In this document: positions 58,637 through 64,000 of the stretch, piece by piece
Layout of the letters: each line of letters begins with the position of its first letter
How positions within the stretch are numbered: position 1 is the stretch's first letter
From: Variovorax boronicumulans
GTDB lineage: Bacteria > Pseudomonadota > Gammaproteobacteria > Burkholderiales > Burkholderiaceae_C
Length of the DNA stretch: 64,000 nt
Assembly (NCBI RefSeq): GCF_007677875.1
Contig: NZ_VEDO01000012.1
Location: forward strand, 1-64,000
Direction: 5' to 3'
Notes under the pieces: generated by a model
Seen by the model: only the letters and a program-made list of their open reading frames with translations
Told to the model about the DNA's origin: nothing
Database searches by the model: none
Made by a program: the position numbers and the translations under genes

Positions 58637-59845
58637 TTATCGCAGCCCCATGATGTCGCCGAACGGCACCCACTCGGCGCCGTCGAAGCGCACCATCTGC
58701 ACCGACTCGATCGGCGCATGGTCGTCGGGTCCGGTGTTGATCTTCACACCCGGGATCATCACCGACAGCTGCAGGTCCTTGAGGTTGGTCGCCTGGCGCA
58801 TCACGTTCTCGCGCGAGAGGTCGTCGCCGCACTGCTTCAGGATCTGCACCATGGTCTGCGCATGGGCCACGCCCATGGTGTTGACGAAGTCCTTGAGGTC
58901 GCCCTGCGGGTAGTACTTCTGCATGAAGGTCTTGAACTCGGCGATGCCCGGGTCCTCGGCCCAGCGCTTGTTGGTCGCGTCCTTGAGATATTGCACGGTC
59001 ACGATGCCCACCGCGTTCTCCACGCCGGCGGGCACCAGCGTCGCGCCGATGGACGAGGACGCGTTGTTGAGGAACTGCATCGGCTTCCAGCCCAGCTCGC
59101 CGGCCTTGCGGATGGCCTGGGCCGCGAACTTGGGCGTGCCCACGTTGAAGAACACGTCCGCGCCCGAGGCCTTCAGCGCCACCAGCTGCGAGTCCACGGT
59201 CGGGTCGGTCGAGGTGTAGGTCTGCTCGGAGACGATCATCTTCTGCTTGTCGCCCAGCCCTTCCTTGAAGCCGTTGGTGTAGTCCTTGCCGAAGTCGTCG
59301 TTCGGGTACAGCAAGCCGATCTTGGCGTCGGGCTTGCTCTTGAGGATCAGCTGCGCGTAGGTCTTACCTTCGGTGTGGAAGTTCGGGTTGAACCCCAGCG
59401 ACCACGGGAAGTTCTTGGGGTCGTTCCACTTGCTGGCGCCTGAGCTGATCAACAGGTGCGGCACCTTCTTGCTGTTCAGGTAGCGGTGGATGGAGGTGTT
59501 GGTCGGCGTGCCCATGGTGCTGAAGATGGCCAGCACGTTGTCCTGCTCGATCAGCTTGCGCGTGAGCTCCAGCGTTTTGGGCGGGCTGTAGGCATCGTCC
59601 AGCGAGATCAGCCGGATCTTGCGGCCGTTCACGCCGCCCTCGTCGTTGACCTTGCGGAACCAGGCCTCCTCGACCTTGCCCAGCGTGCCGAAGGCCGACA
59701 GCGGGCCGCTGTAGGCCTGGGTCTGGCCGATCACGATCTCGGTGTCGCTGACGCCGGGGCCGTAGTTCTTCTTCTGCGCGAAGCTGGGGCCGGCGGCCAG
59801 GGCCGCCGCTGCGGCAACCCAGCGCAAGGTGGTGCGTCGTTGCAT
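58637..59845 (-). CDS. ABC transporter receptor, branched-chain amino acid (LivK) type
   Basis: A 402-residue periplasmic binding protein of the Peripla_BP_6 family with a signal peptide ending in SFAQ. The opening VSDTEIVIGQTQAYSGPLSAFG and the NDDFGKDYTNGFKEGLG stretch are typical. In soil Betaproteobacteria these receptors often bind aromatic or amide compounds and not amino acids. No permease or ATPase genes are adjacent. ACGGAGAC precedes the ATG. It is the last gene of the six-gene minus-strand cluster. Confidence 0.92.
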   Translation of the reverse strand: MQRRTTLRWVAAAAALAAGPSFAQKKNYGPGVSDTEIVIGQTQAYSGPLSAFGTLGKVEEAWFRKVNDEGGVNGRKIRLISLDDAYSPPKTLELTRKLIEQDNVLAIFSTMGTPTNTSIHRYLNSKKVPHLLISSGASKWNDPKNFPWSLGFNPNFHTEGKTYAQLILKSKPDAKIGLLYPNDDFGKDYTNGFKEGLGDKQKMIVSEQTYTSTDPTVDSQLVALKASGADVFFNVGTPKFAAQAIRKAGELGWKPMQFLNNASSSIGATLVPAGVENAVGIVTVQYLKDATNKRWAEDPGIAEFKTFMQKYYPQGDLKDFVNTMGVAHAQTMVQILKQCGDDLSRENVMRQATNLKDLQLSVMIPGVKINTGPDDHAPIESVQMVRFDGAEWVPFGDIMGLR

Positions 59846-59874
59846 GCTTGTCTCCGTTGTGGGAATCGGTGGCA

Positions 59875-60561
59875 TCAGGCCAGCAGTTGCTCGGTCAGCG
59901 GCCGCGTCAGGTTGAAGCTCGCGCCGGCCATGTCGAAGGCCGGGCTCAGCACCATGTCGGGCGTGCCCAACCGACTGCGCGCCGTGGCCATGGTGGCAGC
60001 CAGGTCGGGCGTGTGGATGGCATAGCGCGCCACCACGGCATGTCGCACGTTGCGACTCAGCTCCGGCAGCACGCGCAGGCGCTGGCCCGTGCGGTAGCCG
60101 GGCACGCGCAGCAGGTCGTCCACATGCGTGCCGTCGTACCACTGCTGGTATTCGGCCTCGCGGCCCGCCACCGGGTTGCTGAACACGAAGGACACGGCCT
60201 GCACCGACGCGGCCGGGTCGTCCGCATGCGGCGAATGCCGCAGCGACCCCACGGGCTCGGCCACGATGAAGGAGGAGCTTGCGCGGTCGAATGCCTCAAC
60301 CATGGGCATCTGCGCCGTGCCGAGCCGGCCGCGGATCTCGGCGACGGTAGCGGCGATGTCCGCGCTCTCGATGGCGTACTCGGCGACGAAGCCGGCCAGC
60401 GGCGCGCGGCTCAGGTCCAGCAGCACCGCGTGGCGCTGCGCCGTGCGCACGCCGGGCACCTTGAGCAGGTCGCGGATGTGGGTCTGGGTGTACCAGCGCT
60501 CGTAGGCCGCTTCCTGGCCGGCCACGGGGTTGCTGAAGACGATCAATTGGTAGTGCGCCAT
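59875..60561 (-). CDS. Internally duplicated ferredoxin-like (DABB-type) domain protein
   Basis: A 228-residue protein made of two homologous halves of about 110 residues. Half one has FSNPVAGQEAAYERWYTQTHIRDLLKVPG and half two has FSNPVAGREAEYQQWYDGTHVDDLLRVPG, each followed by a related tail. The ERWY...THIRDLL pattern recalls EthD/dimeric alpha-beta barrel proteins, where two domains normally dimerise. Such fusions suggest an internal pseudo-dimer. A catabolic role is inferred from the operon only. Confidence 0.82.
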   Translation of the reverse strand: MAHYQLIVFSNPVAGQEAAYERWYTQTHIRDLLKVPGVRTAQRHAVLLDLSRAPLAGFVAEYAIESADIAATVAEIRGRLGTAQMPMVEAFDRASSSFIVAEPVGSLRHSPHADDPAASVQAVSFVFSNPVAGREAEYQQWYDGTHVDDLLRVPGYRTGQRLRVLPELSRNVRHAVVARYAIHTPDLAATMATARSRLGTPDMVLSPAFDMAGASFNLTRPLTEQLLA

Positions 60562-60574
60562 GCCAGGTTCCTGA

Positions 60575-61396
60575 TCAAACAACGCCGCGCCGGCGCAGGA
60601 AATCGAGCACCACCTCGGCCGTCATCTGCGGCTGCTCGAACATGGGGTAGTGGCCGATGCCATCCAGGCACACGGCCTCGCCCAACCCGTCGGGGATGTC
60701 GCGCATGGTCGCGTCCACCACCTCCTGCGAGAGGAAGAAGTCGGCCGCGCCGCGCACGTTGAGGTAGGGGCAGGCCAGGTCCTTCATGCGGTCGCGCACG
60801 TCGTGGTTCATCCAGCACTGCAGGTCGCTCGTGGCCACCTGCTGCGGCGCGTAGCGGTGCAGCCACTGCAGCTCGATGTCCTTGCCCTCGCGCATGGGCT
60901 GGGCGCAGGAGGCCACCGTCACCGCCTCGGAGAAGTAGCTGCGGCACACATGGGCATGCGGCTCGCTGCTGCGGCGCGTGTCGTACAGCGGCGCGGTGCG
61001 CGCCGCGCCTTCCATGGCCACTACGGCGCGCAGCTCGGCGCCATGGTGGGCCGCCAGGTCGGTCGCCATGTTGGCGCCGATGGAGCAGCCCATGAACACC
61101 GCCTTCTCGCCGCGCGCCACATGCTGCACGAAGCCCCAGACGAACTCGGCGTAGTCGCGCATGCGCGTGAACGGTGTCCAGCGCACGGGGTAGGACTTGC
61201 CATGGCCCGGCAGGTCCAGCGCGATCACGCGGAAGCCCGCGCGCGCCAGCAACGGCATGATCTCGTGCCACTGCATGGAGCAGCCGCCGGCCGTGTGCGC
61301 GCAGACCATGGGCACGCCGCTGCCCAGTTCGTCGTAGTAGATCTTGGTGCCGCCGATGTCGGCGTAGCGGCCCTGGATGTCTTCGAAACTCGCCAT
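60575..61396 (-). CDS. Alpha/beta hydrolase
   Basis: A 273-residue hydrolase. The oxyanion region is CAHTAGGCSMQWHE, the LDLPGHGKS strand follows, the nucleophile is Ser105 in MGCSIGAN, and the catalytic His lies in DGIGHYPMFEQP near residue 250. The last residues overlap no other gene; the next gene starts 13 bases later. It probably hydrolyses an ester or C-C bond intermediate in the pathway encoded by this operon; the substrate is unknown. Confidence 0.92.
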   Translation of the reverse strand: MASFEDIQGRYADIGGTKIYYDELGSGVPMVCAHTAGGCSMQWHEIMPLLARAGFRVIALDLPGHGKSYPVRWTPFTRMRDYAEFVWGFVQHVARGEKAVFMGCSIGANMATDLAAHHGAELRAVVAMEGAARTAPLYDTRRSSEPHAHVCRSYFSEAVTVASCAQPMREGKDIELQWLHRYAPQQVATSDLQCWMNHDVRDRMKDLACPYLNVRGAADFFLSQEVVDATMRDIPDGLGEAVCLDGIGHYPMFEQPQMTAEVVLDFLRRRGVV

Positions 61397-61401
61397 GCCC
61401 C

Positions 61402-61788
61402 TCACTCCTGCGGAAGTCCGACGCTGCGGACGATCTGGTCACCGAGCGCGACCAGCGCACGGTAGGCGCGGTCGCCCTCCACGCGCAGGCCGTCCACGTG
61501 CAGCGCGGCCATCGCGTGCTCGCGGCCGAACGAGCTGCTGCGATCGACGATGCGCTGCCATGCCGTACGCGGCCCGCCCACCACCACCTCGTAGCCGAGC
61601 CGGTTGCTGGCCACGGCGTATGGCATGGCGTCGATCACGCGGCCGCGGTAGACCTTGAACCACCAGGCCGCCTCGCCGATGCGCAGCAGCAGCTTGAGGT
61701 CCAGCCACTCGGCGCCCGCCGCGAACTCGGCGTTGCCGTTGGCGGCCTCCTGGACACGCGCGGCCCAGGCTTCGGATGTCTCGCTCAT
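61402..61788 (-). CDS. Small SCP2-like domain protein
   Basis: A 128-residue protein. EFAAGAEWLDLKLLLRIGEAAWWFKVYRGRV and the strand-rich middle recall SCP2 sterol-binding-like domains, but the match is weak. It lies 5 bases before the alpha/beta hydrolase start and 13 bases after the Bug stop, so it belongs to the operon. GAGAC occurs upstream of the ATG at 61788. A ligand-carrier or enzyme-partner role is possible but not shown. Confidence 0.75.
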   Translation of the reverse strand: MSETSEAWAARVQEAANGNAEFAAGAEWLDLKLLLRIGEAAWWFKVYRGRVIDAMPYAVASNRLGYEVVVGGPRTAWQRIVDRSSSFGREHAMAALHVDGLRVEGDRAYRALVALGDQIVRSVGLPQE

Positions 61789-61801
61789 GTGTCTCGTCTC
61801 C

Positions 61802-62773
61802 TCAGTGGATGGACAGGCCGATGGCCTTGACGAGGACGCGCTTGTCCTCGAAGTTCTTGTGCATGTAGTCGGTGTAGGCCTGGCTGCCCATGTAGATCGG
61901 CTGCTGCTTGGCAGCGCGCAGCGCCTGCTCGAAAGCGGGCTCGGCCATGGCGGCCTTGAAGGCGTCGTGCAGCCTGCGCACCACCTCGGCCGGCATGCCG
62001 GCCGGCCCGGCGATGCCGATGACCTGGCCGTCCACCGCGGCATCGGGGCACTTCTCCTTGAGCGTGGGCACATCGGGGTACTGCGGCAGGCGGTTGGGTG
62101 TGAGCACGAGCAGCGGCCGGGCTTGGCCGTTGTCCACCAGCGCGCCCCAGGCGCCATCGGCCTGGCTGGCGACATGGCCGCCCAGGAAGGCCGCCGTCGC
62201 ATCGGCCCCGCCCTTGAAGGTGATGTGGTTGAGCTCGATCTGGCTGCAGGCCGCGAACTGCGCCATGGCCAGGTGCGTGCCGCCGCCGATGCCCGAGGAG
62301 GCATAGCTGAGCTTGCCGGGCTGCGCGCGTGCCGTGGCCACGTAGTCGTCGAGCGATTGGATCGGCGAGTTCGCCGGTACCACGAGCGCGAAGCTGTAGC
62401 CCGTCACGCTCACGATGTAGCTGAAGTCCTTGAGCGGGTCGTAGGCCACCTTCTGCATGTGCGGCAGGCCCGTCAGCGAGGAGGCGATGGCCGAGATCGT
62501 GTAGCCGTCGGGCTTGTTGGTTCTGGCCATGCTGGCCGGGCCCAGCGTGCCGGTGGCGCCGGGCCTGTTCAGCACCACCACCGGCTGGCCCAGGCGCTTG
62601 CCGGCTTCCTGCGCCAGCGCACGCATCTGTGCATCGGTCACGCTGCCGGCCGGGAACGGCACGATCAGCGTGATGGGCGCGTGGGGGTAGTCGGCCTGCG
62701 CCGCGGCGCCTGTCCCCACCAGCGCCAGCAGGCCGGCGCAGAGCGCACGCCGTGCGATGGCTGTCTTCTTCAT
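61802..62773 (-). CDS. Bug-family (TctC) extracytoplasmic solute receptor
   Basis: Periplasmic receptor of 323 residues with a signal ending GAAAQA. Family stretches are ITLIVPFPAGSVTD, VVVLNRPGATGTLG, NKPDGYTI and LPQYPDVPTLKEKCPD. Here the end of the protein is HKNFEDKRVLVKAIGLSIH; it lacks the usual KWGxVIKAAGI tail, so this receptor is more divergent than the other four. AGGAGAC precedes the ATG. It lies between the SDR and the SCP2-like gene. Confidence 0.92.
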   Translation of the reverse strand: MKKTAIARRALCAGLLALVGTGAAAQADYPHAPITLIVPFPAGSVTDAQMRALAQEAGKRLGQPVVVLNRPGATGTLGPASMARTNKPDGYTISAIASSLTGLPHMQKVAYDPLKDFSYIVSVTGYSFALVVPANSPIQSLDDYVATARAQPGKLSYASSGIGGGTHLAMAQFAACSQIELNHITFKGGADATAAFLGGHVASQADGAWGALVDNGQARPLLVLTPNRLPQYPDVPTLKEKCPDAAVDGQVIGIAGPAGMPAEVVRRLHDAFKAAMAEPAFEQALRAAKQQPIYMGSQAYTDYMHKNFEDKRVLVKAIGLSIH

Positions 62774-62819
62774 TGCGCTTGTCTCCTTCTTGTCGTTGAC
62801 ATCGCCAGGCCTCAGGGCC

Positions 62820-63761
62820 TCAAAGAGGCTCCCAGCTAAACACCTCGCCGGACTGCTCCAGCGGCACGAAAGCCGGCCGCAGGCCTGGCATGCCGTGGCG
62901 TGCCAGGCTGTCCACGGTCCAGCCGCCGTCGCGGTGCATCGCGCGCAGCGGGCGCGGCTGGCTCATGACCAGGATTTCGCTGCCGCGCGCGACCAGCACC
63001 TGGCCCGTCACGTCGGCTGCGGCGCCGCTGCACAGGTAGACCACCAGCGGCGCCACCGCGGCGGCCGGCAGCCTGTCGAAGCTGGCACCGCGCGCGCGGG
63101 CCGCGGCATCGCCGGCATCGAACAGTGCGGTCAGCCGGCTCTTGGCCAGCGGCGCGACGCAGTTGGAGCGCACGCCGAAGCGGCCCATGTCCAGCGCGAT
63201 GCCCTTGGACAGCGCGGTCAGCGCCATCTTGGCCGCCATGTAGTTGGCCTGCCCCACGTTGCCGACCAAGCCGCCCGTGGAGGTCATGTGCACGAAGGCG
63301 CCGGACTGCTGCGCGCGCAGGTATGGTGCGGCCGCGCGGCTCAGGTAGAAGCTGCCGTGCAGGTGCACTTGCAGCACGGCCTCCCAGTCGTCCACGGCCA
63401 TCTTGTGGAAGATCGCGTTGCGCGCATTGCCGGCGTTGTTGACCACGCAGTCGATGCGGCCGAAGTGGTCCAGCGTACTGGCGACGATGCGCGCCGCGCC
63501 GGCGGGCGTGGCCACCGAGTCGCTGCTGGCCTGGGCCTGGCCGCCCTCGGCGCGGATGGCCTGCGCCACCTGCTCGGCGGCCTGCCGGTCGCCGCCGCTG
63601 CCGTCCACCGCGCCGCCGATGTCGTTGACCAGCACCTGCGCGCCGTGGCGCGCCGCCAGCAGCGCGATCTCGCGGCCGATGGCGCCGGCGCCACCGGTCA
63701 CGACCAGCACGCGCCCTTGCAGGCAGGGCATGGTGGCAGGCGTCGCGGCATCTGGCTGCAT
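62820..63761 (-). CDS. Short-chain dehydrogenase/reductase
   Basis: NAD(P)-dependent dehydrogenase of 313 residues. The nucleotide motif TGGAGAIG is at 22-29, NNAG at about 108-111, and the catalytic set is Ser161, Tyr174 and Lys178 (STGG...YMAAK). The VNDIGGAVDGSG segment and the long C-terminus resemble the (3R)-hydroxyacyl-CoA dehydrogenase/HSD17B4 branch, which suggests a hydroxyacyl-CoA step. It is the first gene of the minus-strand operon and is divergent from the partial gene at 63939. Confidence 0.92.
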   Translation of the reverse strand: MQPDAATPATMPCLQGRVLVVTGGAGAIGREIALLAARHGAQVLVNDIGGAVDGSGGDRQAAEQVAQAIRAEGGQAQASSDSVATPAGAARIVASTLDHFGRIDCVVNNAGNARNAIFHKMAVDDWEAVLQVHLHGSFYLSRAAAPYLRAQQSGAFVHMTSTGGLVGNVGQANYMAAKMALTALSKGIALDMGRFGVRSNCVAPLAKSRLTALFDAGDAAARARGASFDRLPAAAVAPLVVYLCSGAAADVTGQVLVARGSEILVMSQPRPLRAMHRDGGWTVDSLARHGMPGLRPAFVPLEQSGEVFSWEPL

Positions 63762-63938
63762 GGCGGGTCCGTCTCCTGGTGTGGCGGCGCGCTGTGCGCG
63801 CCCTTGTCTCTGCGGACGAGTCTAGGCAGCGCCGCCCGCGCGCCGAATGGCAAAACTGCTGAATGACAGTGGCGGGAACTCACACAGGCGACAGCCGGGC
63901 GCAAGACAAGCAGGAGCGCTGCGGTATAACGCCCGCCC

Positions 63939-64000
63939 ATGTCGGGGACGCACCACACCGTCGCGATCGCACAGGCCCAGCGCATGCTGCAGGGTGCGCG
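63939..64000 (+). CDS. Start of a gene cut by the right edge, perhaps a regulator
   Basis: An ATG at 63939 opens a frame that stays open to the edge (about 20 codons, ending AQRMLQGA). It is divergent from the SDR gene and 177 bases away from it, the typical place for a regulator; the opening resembles some AraC-type proteins. The fragment is too short for a family call. Confidence 0.4.
   Translation, partial: MSGTHHTVAIAQAQRMLQGA

Overview
The window reads as a piece of chromosome from a GC-rich betaproteobacterium, most likely Burkholderiales, family Comamonadaceae (Variovorax/Acidovorax/Hydrogenophaga-like). The reasons are five orphan Bug-type (TctC) solute receptors, a split metH with an SAH riboswitch, a TorF-like porin-glnK-amtB cluster, a recC-recB-recD operon, and dispersed short GC-rich repeats of a kind I associate with this family. 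No rRNA, tRNA, insertion sequence, phage or CRISPR array was seen. Genus is inference.

Layout. 1-10182 is catabolic accessory DNA: a Bug receptor with a ketopantoate-reductase-like enzyme, then a leftward cluster of AtuA-like protein, its small split-off domain, a Bug receptor, a tannase-type esterase and a second exported hydrolase, with a divergent LysR gene. 10118-15519 holds core genes (alr, lplT, glutathione peroxidase, glcF, glcE). 15663-18461 is a nitrogen-control module (amtB, glnK, a TorF-like porin) behind a candidate sigma-54 promoter with an upstream NtrC-like site. 18522-21798 has comM, an acyltransferase of the exosortase-associated type and a glycine-zipper membrane protein.

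21922-31680 is the methionine synthase region. The two halves of metH lie on the minus strand almost 6 kb apart. Between them sit a GntR regulator and a plus-strand sugar-acid-type pathway (Bug, IlvD/Edd-type dehydratase, RraA-like aldolase, Bug). An SAH riboswitch precedes the second metH half only.

31741-43787 is a DNA repair block: overlapping recC, recB and recD, then a rhodanese, recQ and a DUF1810 gene. recB carries an 84-nt in-frame insertion made from a dispersed repeat. 43789-49940 has a tandem AAA ATPase, threonine ammonia-lyase, a 51-residue membrane protein and pckG. 49951-57134 has two MFS exporters, a LysR gene flanked by two minus-strand genes that share a palindromic operator inside their promoters, a metallophosphatase, a small exported protein and an ArgP-like regulator. 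57231-58459 is a DUF2889 and DsbA/FrnE pair.

58637-63761 is a six-gene minus-strand catabolic operon (SDR, Bug, SCP2-like, alpha/beta hydrolase, duplicated ferredoxin-fold protein, branched-chain-type ABC receptor). A probable regulator gene starts divergently and runs off the right end.

The most interesting items are the repeat-derived insertion in RecB, the split metH with riboswitch control of one half, the paired CTAGGG-type operators around the LysR gene at 52151, and the nested inverted-repeat element at 2274-2496.
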